A DNA stretch of 64,000 nucleotides from Euptelea pleiosperma (GCA_035048495.1 CM068541.1:11043929-11107928); one strand, 5' to 3'; positions 20,400-33,480 are shown, numbered from the stretch's first letter. The notes: generated by a model from the sequence alone, not told the origin. Numbers and translations: made by a program.

Positions 20400-22034
20400 T
20401 GTACTAGTATGTGCAGAGCAAAGAGCGTAGGCGTAGTGTCATGGCACCGTCTTCAGTTCCTAATAGATCTACACTTGTCTCCGTTTCCCCTCGACAACAT
20501 GTTCAAAGTAGCAAACCTTCACCTCCAGCCCCATCTTCTACTGGGAGGTCTGCTGATCGGGACAGGCCCAAGTGTGCCCACTATGGGCGTTGTGGGCACA
20601 CGACTTACATGGTTGTCCACCACGGCCGAACCAACTCGCTGCTCATAGTGCCAGTTCCGACACTCCACTTGATGGACCTCGAGGCACTACCACCAGGCTT
20701 TTCTCCCTCCAGACATTCAGGATTCTGAAATTGACAACATTCCAAGGTTTCTTGCTCAGTTAGAGGGACCCTCTGCCACCTCCACCTCCTCCTTTGCTCA
20801 GTCAGGTACCATAAGCACTGCTCATCATGTGTCTACCCACTCATTTAGTCCCACCCGAATCATTGATTCAAGGGCCTCCAAGCACATGATGAATATGCCT
20901 TCATTATTTTTTTCCTATTTTATTTGTTCGGATCAAAATAAGGTTAAGATTATTGATGATACATTCTCATTTGTGTCTGGGAAAGAGAATGTCAATCTCT
21001 CTTCCCATCTCCCTTAATCTTTTGTTTTGCATGTTCCTAAATTTACGTCCAATCTCTTATCTGTTAGCATCATTACCAAATGATTGAATTGTAGTGTTAC
21101 ATTCTTCTTCGCGTGTCTTTCAGGACCTAAATACAATGACGCTTGGTACTGGATGGACACCCTGTCGAGCCCACAACACTGTAGTCTCGTAGTAGTAATC
21201 GACTCAGTCTAGAGTCTATTTTGTGTTGACATGCTCGCCTTGGTCATGCTTCGTTTTAGTACTTGAAACTTTTATTTCCCGCTTCGTTTACTTCTGTTTA
21301 TATGTCTGAGCTACATTGTGAGCTTGCAAAACATTGTTGTTCCTCTCATCCCTCTAGGAGTAATCGGAGTTTACTTCCCTTTGATATTGTGCATTTTGAT
21401 GTATGGGGACCTGCTCCCATTACTTCTGCTTTTGGTTTTCGCTATTTTGTTACCTTTGTTGATGATTACGCGATAGGTACGTGGGTCTACATTATGAAGA
21501 CCAAAGATGAGGTGTATTCCATCTTTAAAATTTTTTATAAGATAGTTCAGACTCAATTTGGTGCCCAAATCAAGATTTTGATCTGACCAAGGTGGCGAGT
21601 ATATGTATGGGGGTTTACAACATTATTTGGTTGAGCAAAAGATTTATCACCAAAATTCCTACAATTACACACCCCAACAAAATGGTGTAACAAAAAGAAA
21701 AATGCACCATCTTTTTGAGGTATCTTACTCCTCATTGGTTACAATGTTCCTAAATCCTATTGGTTTGATGTTCTTACTGTTGCATATCTCATTAATTGCA
21801 TGCCTCCACGTGCCTTGCATTTTAATACCCATTATCAATTGCTCACACCCAATTACTCTTTGTTTATAGTTCATCCTCGTGTATTTGGCTGTGTATGCGT
21901 TGTCCATATTCTGGGTCCCAAGACTCCCAACCGTATCAAGTTGGATCCCAAGGTTCTTAAGTGCATCTTCTTTGGATATTCTCCGTTCCACAAAGGGTAC
22001 AAGTGTTATCACCCCTTGTCTGTAATCAAGGTGC
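20400..22034 (+). mobile_element. Copia fragment (element D): gag knuckle to integrase
   Basis: Plus-strand pieces in order are: a CCHC-like knuckle with PKCAHYGRCGHT (about 20568-20605), protease SPTRIIDSRASKHMMNMPSL (about 20845-20905), integrase FDIVHFDVWGPAPITSAFGF (about 21380-21440), TPQQNGVTKRKMHHL (about 21670-21715) and GYSPFHKGYKCYHPLS (about 21975-22022). Frameshifts and stops are frequent, and the knuckle lacks its last Cys. No LTRs remain. It ends abruptly at a hAT-like remnant at about 22036. The family is close to elements A and B. Confidence 0.8.
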
Positions 22035-22035
22035 A

Positions 22036-22830
22036 CTAAGGCACAAGGTGCAGCAAGGCGCACCTAAAGCGCCTTAGAAGGGTCAAGGCGAGGTGTGTTT
22101 AGCAAGGCACGCGCCTCAGACCAGGCTCCAGTAGCATTAGGCGCGTGCCTCACTAAAATACATTTTTTTGTTAAAAATTTTGCACTTTGGCCTGGAGCAA
22201 AAGCGTTTCAATGATTTAGTGTATTTGAAATACAACAAAAATCTTAAGCATAGTATGATAGGCAAGATACAATCGACCCTATCTCATTGAAAGACATTAA
22301 TGAAAGCAATGAAATGCTACTTGGGGAGAGGGAAATAGAAGGTCGAAGCAGAAGATGAATTGGTATTTGAGGATGATAGCTTGACATGGGGCGTTGTTGC
22401 GAGAGATGTTGGACCTGGTGAATCAACATCAAATACTAGATCACAATTAAGGTCAAGAGTAAGGGCAAGGGCTTCAGTAAGGGAGCCAGAAGAGGAAGAG
22501 CCAATTCGAGGGAGACAGAAGAAGAATATATTGAGGCTAACACATCTGATGATGATGGAGATGAAGCTAATGATTATATTTTAGATAATGACGATGTTAA
22601 TTAGAACTAATTGTGGGCTATTTGAGATTTTAGGCATTTGATATCTTTTATGTTTTATTACCTAATGATTACCGGTTATATTATTTTATGATGTTATTTT
22701 TCTTAATTTTTTTATTTTTTATTATAATTTTTAATATTGCGCATCGCTTCTGTCAGGCACGTGCCTCAACTTGCGTCTTGCGCTTTGCCCCACAGGAAAA
22801 GAGGTCCCAGCGCATTGTGCCCTGAACTAC
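22036..22830 (+). mobile_element. hAT transposon remnant with transposase C-terminus
   Basis: The ends are rich in GCGCCT and AGGCACGTGCCT motifs: left about 22036-22160, right about 22755-22830. Between them a broken plus-strand frame reads DLVYLKYNKNLKHSM (about 22215-22260), then in another frame DPISLKDINESNEMLLGERE (about 22277-22336), then EDELVFEDDSLTWGVVARD (about 22345-22401). The tail is acidic. This is the known C-terminal layout of plant hAT-type transposases with a DPISL...DDLTW tail. At least three frameshifts are present. It abuts the end of Copia element D, so it may have inserted there. Confidence 0.65.
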
Positions 22831-24798
22831 ATTGCTATGCTCTGAGAAATCTATGGTACACGTCAATGGCACACATACATATTGGTATATCTACTACACC
22901 TGTATTAGGGGAAAGACCCAAGTCAATATATTCAAAGAATAAAATTTATGTCCACGATAGCTCTAATGCATATCTGAAGAATCAGCTCCAAGCTTGTGAA
23001 GTCCAAACATAGGAAGCTTCCTAAGAGTTAATGTCCCAGTACGTCAGTTATTTGTATTGATAAGGGAGAGCCCCAAAACAATACAAAAAGAGCACCACTA
23101 AGAAAGATTCTCACTGGTCAGTAAATGGCCATACAAAACCTTCTCCGTTGCATTTTGTTAACTTTTTCTTAACTGAATACAGTTTTGTGCACAAATGAAG
23201 AGTAAAGGTGCTACTCCAACAAATATGTACATAATGCTCAACAAGCGTCATCTGAACACAGCATAAAAGTGCCCACAATGGTAAGCAAGGTTAACCAGGG
23301 TCAACCCAACTGACCAAAAATTGGATTAGTAACTTCTGTTTTCCTTTTTGCAGTCAGCACATGGGTAAGTGGCGTGTGAGTTCTATATAATCATATATCT
23401 ATCTATAAAAGAATAATCTAATATAAACAAAGAAAATCATTTTGATTTTTTGTTTATCCGGGAAGAGGAAGAAGTAGATAGAACTCCATTCATTAGAACA
23501 GCTTCCATTGAGTCTCTACACTTGCCCCTTTTTTTCTCGCTTTCTCAGTGACTTTGCAGTAATACTTGCAAGAACACCTTATTGAGATGACATTGCAGAA
23601 ATTTTGATCACAAAAACTTCCTAAGGCTCAGTGTCCACACCACTGATGCTGGTCCTAATGGTCATGTGAAAGCATAGTCGAAATAAAACACCTTCAGGCG
23701 CAAAACCATTAACAAACAAACCAATATTAAGAACCCAAAACAGATTAATTGTCATAAATTCCCAACACAAAAAAAGATAAAACTGAGCGCATCTCAACTA
23801 GGGTCAATCCTAAAAAATACTGAAAAAACATTAACAAAAAAAAAAAAAAAAAAAAAACAACCCCATATCATCATCTCGCTACCGAGCTCTACGGGTTTTC
23901 GTTATCTAGTTTCCAAAAAATCTGTGCAAGCAAACCCTTAACAATAACCACAATTTCTAGGGTTTGAAGTTGAAACAGGTAAACATATTCCAGTTTTTAA
24001 CTCCTCTTCCAACTGTTCATGTAATAACTACGATAACCATAATCAGAACTCTGCAACTATTTCCAGCAAAAACAAGAAAACCCCACTTCAGAATTTTTCC
24101 AAAAAAATAAGACTGTACGAAAATCGATAACAGAAACAACCAATTATACAACAACTAGAAACAAAACCCACTTCAGAACCACTGTAACGTAGCTAAACTA
24201 ACAAAGAAGAACAGACACAAAAGGGAAAATTCGTCAATAAAGACCAAAAGAACTGCAAAAATATTAAAGTTCATCGACTTACATGTTCTGAGAATCGAAA
24301 ACCCAGAAGCGAAAACCTGCAGGAATCTAAGAAAAATTATAAGTAAACCCAATTAACTTAAGAAAGGGGTTTTGGCTTTACAAGAGCAGAACAAAAGCGA
24401 AAAGCAGAGCATAAAATTTTCTGAGAGAGGTCCAAGCGGTGGAGCACAAGCGAGAGAGAGGAAAGAAGCCTGGAATTATCAAATGAGGAAAGTTTTTCTA
24501 GAGGGTCGTCCAAAGTTTTTCTCTGGACGTCCTCGTTTTTTAAACCATACGGAGGGCTGAGGTGGCCAACCCAGACCGTTCATTTTGGATTGCAGGTGGG
24601 GACCATTCAGGGGAAGCCATCTGTATACGGCAGTAGAGTACTCTACATTTGTTGAGTACTTGAGATATTCTCCTGTCAAATCACGTGGGCCCAGCCTGCA
24701 ATGTACGGACAACACCTTACCTGCCACGCGTAAGCAAACTTCCAGACGCTTTCCATAAACGTGTCGACCATTATCAAAAAAATTGAGTGGCTCGTTGG
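22831..24798. other. intergenic DNA, no gene seen
   Basis: No supported coding region was found. A poly(A) run lies at about 23836-23860. The part near 23900-24480 is A-rich and could include upstream transcribed DNA of the gene at 16976-19834, but no exon can be proved. Confidence 0.35.
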
Positions 24799-25202
24799 AG
24801 TAAAACTTCAATCAGAGCGTTCTGCTAGATGCTTCTGTCACAATGTAAAACGCAGGCCACGTGACACACTCTTAGTGGACGCTGACAGTATGGAGGTTTG
24901 GCCAGTCCCTTAGTGGATCTCTAAAGCAAAAATCAGCCTGATTAGGGATTTTTAAGAGATTCGATTGAAGTTATATTCATGGGTTGATTTTAACGGTATG
25001 AATTCGAGCATTATTGAGCGTTATTTGGGTGCAAAGATCCAAAGGTTGTAAATCACTAATCAGGCTGATTTTTGGTTTATAGGTCCACCGAGGGACTGGC
25101 CAAACATCCATACGGTCAGCATCCACTAAGAGTGTGTCACGTGGCCTGTGTTTTACATTGTAACAGAAGCATCTGTCAGAACGCTGTGATAGAAGTTTTA
25201 CT
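24799..25202. repeat. foldback MITE, copy 2 (best defined)
   Basis: Terminal AGTAAAAC and GTTTTACT are followed inward by complementary arms (GATGCTTCTGTCACAATGTA left, TACATTGTAACAGAAGCATC right). Both arms carry a CACGTG core (about 24858 and 25138). The flanks read TGGCTCGTTGG on the left and TGGCTAGTTGG on the right: an 11-bp direct repeat with one mismatch, a likely target duplication. That length suggests a Mutator-like origin. Confidence 0.85.
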
Positions 25203-25229
25203 TGGCTAGTTGGGTCCCAAACGCTGCCC

Positions 25230-25530
25230 GTTAATTTTTTTGCTGCAGTTTCTTCTCGCTGCAGCGCTGCGAGTCTCCCTGAAAATGTGCCCCGTGGCCC
25301 ACTCTTTTGAGCCACTGACCGACAAATGTTTGGCCGAGTCCTTGGCGGACCTACTCATTGAAAATCAGCCCGATTGGTGATCTTTAGCCCCAAAAATAAA
25401 AAAAAAGAGCATGACATCCAACGGCTGGAAATCATACCATGAAAAACACTAGAATCCAATAACTAGAGATCACCAATAAGACTGAACTGATTTTTGGTGT
25501 AGCTCCAACGGGTGGCTAATGATTAAGGGC
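25230..25530. repeat. degenerate foldback MITE, copy 3
   Basis: It has GGCCCACTCTTTTGAG, GACAAATGTTTGG and two AATCAGCC-like blocks in opposite orientation, but the arms are heavily mutated and the right end is unclear. Confidence 0.5.
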
Positions 25531-25852
25531 TCAGTGGGCGGCGGGCCCAAGTGAATGTGCCATGTTGTCCATATTCAAGAGACGCGATGCTATTATAAGA
25601 CGGAACTGGTCAATTTTTCCGGGGCTAAAGTTAGAGGTGGTTTTCTTTTTTGGATAAACAAAGAGAGCAATTAGAAGATTGGAATGTTAAAGTAAGCGAG
25701 AAAGCAGGCTTTGGGTTAGCTTACAACATAACTCTCTTAAGGTACTAGCAAAAGGCACGTGCGTTGCACGCAAGTGATTGCAAGGGTATTTTTGGAACAA
25801 AATTCTAAAGGTAATTTTGAAAGATTTAGTAGGAGGGGAGAATCTAAAAAGG

Positions 25853-26217
25853 GTCGGCTCCGTTGATAGATATAAAACGACGGGACACAATATAAGCCAC
25901 GCGGTACACTGTTACAATACTATGACCGTACGGATGTTTGTCCTATCCCATGGTGGATATACAAACCAAAAATCAGCCTGATTAGTGATTTGTAAGTGTT
26001 GCATCTCTGTACCTCAAATACTGCTCAAATTCCCACGGTTGAGATCAGCCCATGGAAATACGTCCAATCGAAGCCTATAAATCACTAATCAGGATGATTT
26101 TCGGTTTGTAGGTCCTCCATGGGATAGGACAAACATCCATACAGTCAGAGTCCTGTAACAGTAGCCAAGTGACTTATATTGTGTCCCTGTCATTTTAGAT
26201 CTGTCAACGGAGCCCGA
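25853..26217. repeat. foldback MITE, copy 4, with a different outer arm
   Basis: The ends GTCGGCTCCGTTGA and TCAACGGAGCCCGAC are inverted repeats differing by one base. Inside are the family blocks CAATATAAGCC, AAATCAGCCTGATTAGTG and the complements. The outer 30 bp differ from copies 2 and 6, so this is a separate subfamily. Confidence 0.8.
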
Positions 26218-29200
26218 CATATCTAAAAATTGCGACCGAGTTCTATATCTTCAACTTTGATGACGCTTTTGTAAAATCCAATTATAGCCAGACTCTATAT
26301 CCAATACCAATATTGAAGGTAGGCTTACTATGTCTTTATTCTTGACATCAAATATAGAGTTTCTATTCTTAACTTCAAACATAAAGAGCTACTTTTCATT
26401 TTTTTTAATTTTAATTTATTTTTTTTATGTCATTTTAAAAAACTTAGTATTTACCTTTTGCATTTTTTAAATGAATTTTGTGTCTTTTCTGAAAAAGATA
26501 AATTTTTTTTTTGAATACGTGACTAATTGGAGTTCAACACTTTTTAGAGGGCCTCTATCTTCAGGTTGACCTGTTTTTCAGCTAAACAATGGAGCAGTTA
26601 CTTGAAGTACTGAATTAGTTAAGCACACTTTAATACATTTTGTAAAAGTTTATGAGCCTGGCATTTTTTTTTTAATATACTATAAGCAAGATATCCAAAG
26701 CCTTTTAAGTCAACAAATTTGTTTTCTATCATTTTCATTTTGTAGTTTATATGATGTTGTGCCTAGCAAACACGATTTGTCGCATACAAGGGCATGAAAA
26801 TGTGACTTATTTCCAGAGTTGCTGAGTCCCAATCTGCGACGTCCTTTTTTACATTATTCGGGTCCATTTTTTACATTAATCAGGGTAAATTTAGGGGGCC
26901 GTTGCTAGGAAGGAGGACAATCCAAACAGACCCTAATTCATCCTTTTTTTTTTTTTGACTAGTCTAATTCATCCTTCTGGGTTTTTCTTGTAAGTTATTT
27001 CTTTTTGTAGGGTTAATAAAGCCAGACAAGCCCCATCTACCAAACCGAATGATTTAAGTTCACACTTTCAGTCCTTGGCTCTGCTGATGCTTCAGACCTT
27101 ACTGGCAAGTTATTTGATAAAAATATACTAACCTTCTTAGGTTGTTTTACATAACAGATCCAAGTCGCTGTCATGTGCTCAAAATCAAAAGATCCCGAGT
27201 TGAAACATTGTGCCACACTTTGAAATTTCTAACCGAGATGCACTTCACTAACCAGTTCCCTTTTTTTTCATAGCTTAATACTTTGTGATCTTGAATGCTA
27301 TTTGAAGTGGCAGCATACTTTTGGCCAAATGCCATGTCATTTTGCACATTGGTAGGCCATATTTTACATGTGCAGCTTCCCTAAACTTGGATTGAACTTG
27401 CGTTGGCAAAACTATTTGGCATGCAATTAACTTTGTTGATCTTTCTTGTTCATAATCTTTACTCAAAACCTTATTGATCTGTTAGGGCATCAACGAAGTA
27501 AGATCCTAGGTGAAAAATTGCGTATTGCCGCATTCTACTTTGTCGCAAAATTCAATGCTTAAAATATTATGTTCTGAATCAGAATTTACAAGACATACAA
27601 GAGTAAAGACTAGAGAAGAGAATTACCTTCAAACCATATATCCTAAGATAGGCCAAATAAAATATCAAACAGCCTGAAAACACTTCTAATAACCTGATCA
27701 ACCATGTTCCAACTGTTAAACCCAGTAATGCATTCAAGAGGTCTGAGCCTTCAATACATTAATAATGGCAAGTAGCAGAAGATTCATACCAAAACAATGC
27801 TGGTATAGAATGTCCAGTTTGGGATTTCTTTGGCAGCTGGACCCATTAAATCCACCAATACTAACATCAATGTTCACAGTATGCAGATCTACAAACACAT
27901 CTAATTGAAAACTACACGGCCATATGGCAACCAGATACATAGACATCTGACGCAACAAATTCAGTCGCTCTCAGTATGTCACGTCTATGAGCGATCACGT
28001 CTAAACACATTTTTTAAAGAAATTGATACACCAAGTACACCCAATCCACATTGATTAGTTCAAGGGTGACAAATTTTACAAACAATGCATATCTTGCAGC
28101 GGTTATCAGCATAAATGAGTTTGCATTGCCTTCCAATTCTGTTCTAATACGTATTTTCCTGATTTGCTTTAACCAGGTACACAGGTTGTTTTCGACATAG
28201 TATCGTTGTAGAATTAAAAACAAGAAGCCTTCTCTCTCCATTTTTCAACAAGAAAGAAACAATATCGTTATTTGTCAAAAATACATTGTCCAAGTCTTTG
28301 GTTAAATATATCGCGCAACAGGAAGAACAGATATGTACAGGGCCACAGGCACCCTGCAAACCAAGAATTTCTTAAACATTCAAAATCTAGTCAGGTATTA
28401 TCACAGAGGCAGAAACCACTTAAAGCCTCCCTGCAACCGTACTTCCAAGTACTTGACCGTTAAATTGTGCAAATAATCAAACCAAAAGATTCTCAATCAA
28501 AAGAACCATCAGTTCATTGGGCTCCATACACATTTCGATGCCCAATAGCAAAACCAAGTTCTCATCCACATTCAAGCACACACATTGTAACAAAACGGAA
28601 AATGAAAGAACAGCAGACACACATAACTATGCCCAAAGTAAATGCAATACAAAACTTGCCAAAAATTAATTTATATGAATTTGGAAAAACAAGCTATACA
28701 CTGGTAGATAAAGTCATAAAACAACTATGCATTGTATACAAACTAATTAGCCACACAATAAGGTCATTCTTTAGCTAAGCAATTCAAGCACGACTTCATC
28801 AACAGAGGTAGGAAAAGAACATTATAATACAAACAGAATGATTACATCTATTTACCAAAATAATTGGGTATGGACTATATATAGGATTGGCCTGCCCATG
28901 AGGTTCTTCAACTATCCGTTCTTTTTGGTAAGTCTTCCACTACCCACATCTCATTAATAGACAAGGCTAATTTCAAAATAGAAGATAAAAAATAGATGTA
29001 ATAATAACAATTTATGATAACAGCAAATAGAACACAGAGAGAACCCAGCTTAGCACCCAACAAGATGTGCCCATCATTTTTTTATATAAGTAGCTAGATG
29101 TGCCCATCATGAATACTACCAACCATTGCACAAACAGAATACATTCAAGTACAGGATCAAGCCAAAAAACAAACAAACACAGATTTGCAGAAACTACGTA

Positions 29201-31080
29201 AAATATAATGTTTTTATCTATTAGAAAAGTCCGAGTGACAGATGCCTCCGGCTCTCGGAAGTGAAATTCTAAGTACAAAAAACTAGTCTAACTCTGTCAA
29301 CTTTGAGTAACAGACATTACAAGCAAACTGCATCTTTGAGGGGCAGAGAAAGCAGAGATGTTGCGAAAAAAAGTATAGCAAACCATTTCATCAAAGCAGA
29401 GATTACATTGTCTGCATTCACCACAACCATTTAAAGCATTTGCGCCCAAGAAGCTGTAATACACCTGAATCAAACATCCATCAAACTCAATCCATCATTC
29501 CACATCTAACATAAAAAATTGAGTTCATGCTAGCATAAAGCAAAAAAAATAAAAAACCAACCATTAAACAAATACTACGCTGCCCTGTAACACCATTGAC
29601 TGATTGAAAAAAAAACAGCTGAAGAAGTCTTTTTGACCAATCAATGGTGATAAAGTAAGTGCAGTACCAAACACTTCTCAAAAGTAATACCACTTATAAA
29701 AAGTGAAGTACAAGCAAACAAGGAAAATCACAGCAACCAGAAGCATCAGTTTAATGCCAATAAAGTCATACAAGAATGGCATTACAAGTCAAAATCTTAA
29801 CAAGGCAATGAAACTATGAGAGTGAAGCATAAGAGTGAAGCATATTTCCATCTTTAATAGCATTTACAGTGCAGAAGATGGATGTAGAAACTAAATACAA
29901 ATAGCACTGGCTCATAAAACACCAAGCACATTGATGCCATGTAGTCAAAGATTAACACACATGATCATGTTGCATATTCCAAGAGACAAAAGAGAAAGCA
30001 CACTTGTTTTATAAATAGGTAAGAGTACAATAGATCTAACAAAGTTTTAAACCAATACAACAGTTGTTTCCGTGGATTCATTAAACATCTGTAGATCAGT
30101 AGATATCAACAGTGAAAGATCATGGTACCCCAACAAGAAGCAAGCAACAAGGACAATGCAATCGAGAAATGTCTTCTTTTAATTGGCAACTATCGAATGA
30201 ATAAAAAATCATAATAACAGGATTCAGTATAAGCTCAAGAGAGAAGTGCTCTAACCATACTTTGACTTGTGATCAATCCATAGATACCGATAGAGAATAA
30301 ATAGGCACCCAAAACATGTACATTCATCATTGATGAACTCCATCAATCACGATTCATTTAATTTCAATATGAACAACAATTCAACAAATTCAATAGACTA
30401 GAATATAACAAATAGGAACATATACTTAATGAATGATAAATTTTACATGTAGGGGATGGGATAATATTACATTGTTGTATAATATTTTCATAGTGTACTA
30501 GGGTTACAGAAAGAATATAAACTTTTTTCTAGATATGTAGAACATAATATAAATAGATTTGCATGGAGTTTTTATGACAGTGAGTTAATGATTCATATTT
30601 ATGTGCCAACATCATTTCTCCCCAAGCAAAGAAATCATGTTCAAAACAACACTATTAATGGTAAAGAACTTTCTATAAATCACATTATTACATTGGAGCA
30701 ATAAATAGGCCGGTCAGACTACAACAAATGCAAACAAACTCCTTTGTATTGACAACAGAACTTGTTCAATTTCCATCTACACCAAAACCTGATGCAATAT
30801 CATTTAGACTTATAACAAACTCCTTTTTTACTAAAGCATTTACCGCTCTCTATCCCCACTTTTGGACAGTTATTTCCTTTATTCTACTTTTGAAAAAAAG
30901 CCTAATTAGTTGAATAGTCTGGATAAATGAGTTGGGGACCACATATATAATGACAGATTCACCACTTTGACTATTCACTCCATAACCTATAGTTTTGAGT
31001 TCTACCAACAGTCTTATGACTTCTAGGGAATACTGTGGTGAGTATTTTGGGTACTAAACGTGCCATTTACTTTTATGCCC
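26218..31080. other. long gene-poor stretch downstream of UBA2C
   Basis: No open frame resembles a known protein. It is AT-rich with poly(T) runs. Because UBA2C has a splice donor right after its stop codon, part of this DNA may be its 3' UTR introns and exons, but no exon could be placed. A tiny poly(T) insert with 13-bp flanking repeats lies at 26933-26976. Confidence 0.4.
26933..26976. repeat. 13-bp direct repeats around a short poly(T) insert
   Basis: CTAATTCATCCTT occurs at 26933-26945 and 26964-26976. Between them lie 18 bp of poly(T) plus GACTAGT. This looks like a severely truncated retroposon tail on the minus strand with its target duplication. Confidence 0.5.
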
Positions 31081-31289
31081 AATTTATTTGAGGGGTCCGA
31101 CTGGGAAAAGTCGAAAAGATAAGAAAAAACGAAATAAAAGACAACAAGATCCAGGAGGCATGGCTCTAGTCCATTTCATCCAAAGCACAGACGTCGACTC
31201 TTGATGCATGTTTTGTGCCCAAGGTGTATGCCTAAGAGCCTCCAACCCCCAAAAAAGTTCAGCATATGCATGGCCTCCGTTATTGGAGC

Positions 31290-31665
31290 GACAATTGTCA
31301 AAAAGAAAAACATTAAATGACCTAATGATTAGGTCAATTTTACTCAACCGTTTTAGCCTTGCACCCAAGTTAAGTTGGTCATTTTTCCCCTTGTTAGAGG
31401 GGTATTTTATGTTTTCTTTCAAAAGGCACAACTTAAGAAAGAACATTAAATGACCCAACAATTAGGCCGATTTTGCTTGATTCAGTTGTGTACACCTTGC
31501 TGGAGGGGTATTTTATATCTTTTTTCGAAAGACATCACTCTTTTCAAAAAGGAAACATTGAATGACACAATAATTCGATCAAATTTGCTTGACCAATTTA
31601 GTTTTGAATTGCAATCAGTTGAACCCTTGCTGGAGGGGTACTTTATGTCTTTCAAATAGATAAAA
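31290..31665. repeat. three diverged tandem units of about 120 bp
   Basis: Each unit has a core like AACATTAAATGACC, a T-rich middle with TTGCTTGA, then a GGAGGGGTATTTTAT-like block and a TTTC-AAAGACAT-like end. Units lie at about 31304-31430, 31440-31545 and 31553-31660. The translated frames differ, so this is non-coding. Confidence 0.65.
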
Positions 31666-32589
31666 AGAGAAGATATAAATGCTTTCTATCCTTTTATGAA
31701 AGAATTAATGTTTTCCTTTATTTATCTTTTCAAAGCATTGAATGCTCATGAATTTAAAAAAAAATGACAATTTATACCCCTTGTTTAATAAATAGCCAAG
31801 TGTATCCAAAAAATAAATTTATAGTCTAGTTAAAAGTATCATCTTTACAATTCCGTTTCATGGGATAGCCATAATATTGTCCCCCCTCGGTCATTTTGAC
31901 CATGTATCCTTTTAATGGGGCATTTTATCTTGTACATAAATTAAATTTCACTTTCAACAATACTGGAGGTGTTAAAAGATGTCTTAGTGTGATATCCATT
32001 ATAGGGTTGGGAGGACGAAGGCAACAACTAGGAGATACATGGCATGGAAAAACCCCTCTTTAGGGAGAATTCTTTTTGAGAAATGGCTATGATGAACTAG
32101 TTTTGTAATGAACATCAATGATGTTTTAAACCCAAGTTTCTACATTTTATATCTATCTGGTGGAGCATGAATTGATCACGATCATAATGCATATTCACCA
32201 TCTTTTTAACCAAGTTTGGAGCTGGGGCTAACTCTATATATAATACTTTTTCCCCAAGGTGATGGAAAAAGCAATTTGATAAAAGAGTGTATTTGTCTAA
32301 AATAGCATGAATACATCAAGACCAAACTTCATATTAGCAAGTTTTACATTCCCTTAGAATGGAAGCCAAGTTGGAAGGTAGAGCTAACTCTAGATAGAAT
32401 ACATTTTTGCTGTGGTGTAAGCTGAATAGTTCAAAAACTTGGCCTTGATATGTTGAAACCATTGCTGGCTAATGCAAAGCATATTTGGCTTGCTCCTTCA
32501 ATGTTGGGTTGTTTCTAACAGCATAAACTATGGTTGTTCTCAAGGACTTGAAAGCCATTGCAATTAGTCATATAATTGAAGTTTACTTG

Positions 32590-33480
32590 TCTCGACAATT
32601 TTTTTTTTTTTTTTGTTAAAGTATAGAATTTAATAACAAAAGCCAAAATGGAAAGAAAGGGAGAAAATGGCCTCCAAGGGAAGAAAAAAACGAAAATACA
32701 ACACAAGGAAGCTAGTCTCCTCAATGTAACAATGACTCCGGTCTAAAAACAAAATCTTCAAAGAACACACCTCGACAATCCTTGAAAAGGCTCGACCATT
32801 GGAACATCAATGCTTTAATAGCAAGAATGATGATAAGGTTGCCTTCAACCTCATCATCAAATACTCTTCTACCACACTCCTTCCATACACACCAAACAAT
32901 TGCGAAGGGGAGAATGCTCCATAGACGTCTACCATAATGAGAGAAGGCAAAAACAAACCAGCTAAAAAAACTCTCTACCTAATCTAGGCATAATCCAGGT
33001 CATACATAAGAGAAAAAAAAGTGACCGCCACACCTCTAGCAACGCACAATGAAGAAGGTGGTTGGCTGACTCCCCAATCCCCACTCGCTTTGCACATGCT
33101 ACAAACTCCATGATGTATCTCCTTCTCTTTTATCAAATTATCAATAGTTAGATTTTCTCTAAAGAGGCACACCACACAAAGAATGCTACTTTAGAGGGGA
33201 TCTTGAAGCCCTACACCACATAAGCCAAGAAAGAAGAGGAATCATGAACACCCAAAGCTACATAAAAGAATCGAACTGAGAAGATGCCATTGTTATTCCT
33301 AAACTACACTCGAGAATCCTCAATTGCCATATCAGAAAGACAAGTGTTGATTTGCCCCAACAAATTAGCTACCAAGTCCATTCCGTTTTGTCTAAATCCA
33401 AAGTTCCAAGAAGTCACGTTACCCTCCCCAAACCAAAAATCTTGAATAAAACCATCCTTCCCAATCATTAATGTTTTTCT
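32590..33480 (-). mobile_element. L1-type LINE 3' end with zf-RVT domain and poly(A)
   Basis: On the minus strand the broken frames read EDSRVWFRNNNGIFSVRFFY-like sequence (about 33320-33260), KIPSKVAFFVWCASLEK (about 33215-33165), a zinc-binding CxxCxxxGE-SANHLLHC-like part (about 33110-33050) and LPFAIVWCVWKECGRRVFDD (about 32915-32855). This is the order of the zf-RVT C-terminal domain of plant L1 LINEs. A poly(T) run on the plus strand (about 32600-32614) is the poly(A) tail. Several stops and frameshifts are present; the 5' part is missing. Confidence 0.8.

Noticed and set aside
22360..22584. 75-codon frame as an independent gene
   Set aside because: Its start matches the C-terminal part of a hAT transposase and neighbouring frames continue the match, so it is transposon debris.
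28144..28359. Cys-rich 71-codon minus-strand frame
   Set aside because: It has no conserved context, sits in AT-rich gene-poor DNA, and the Cys content seems accidental.
29012..29278. Hydrophobic 88-codon minus-strand frame as a membrane protein
   Set aside because: T-rich DNA gives Leu/Phe/Val-rich chance frames; no start context, splice support or family match.
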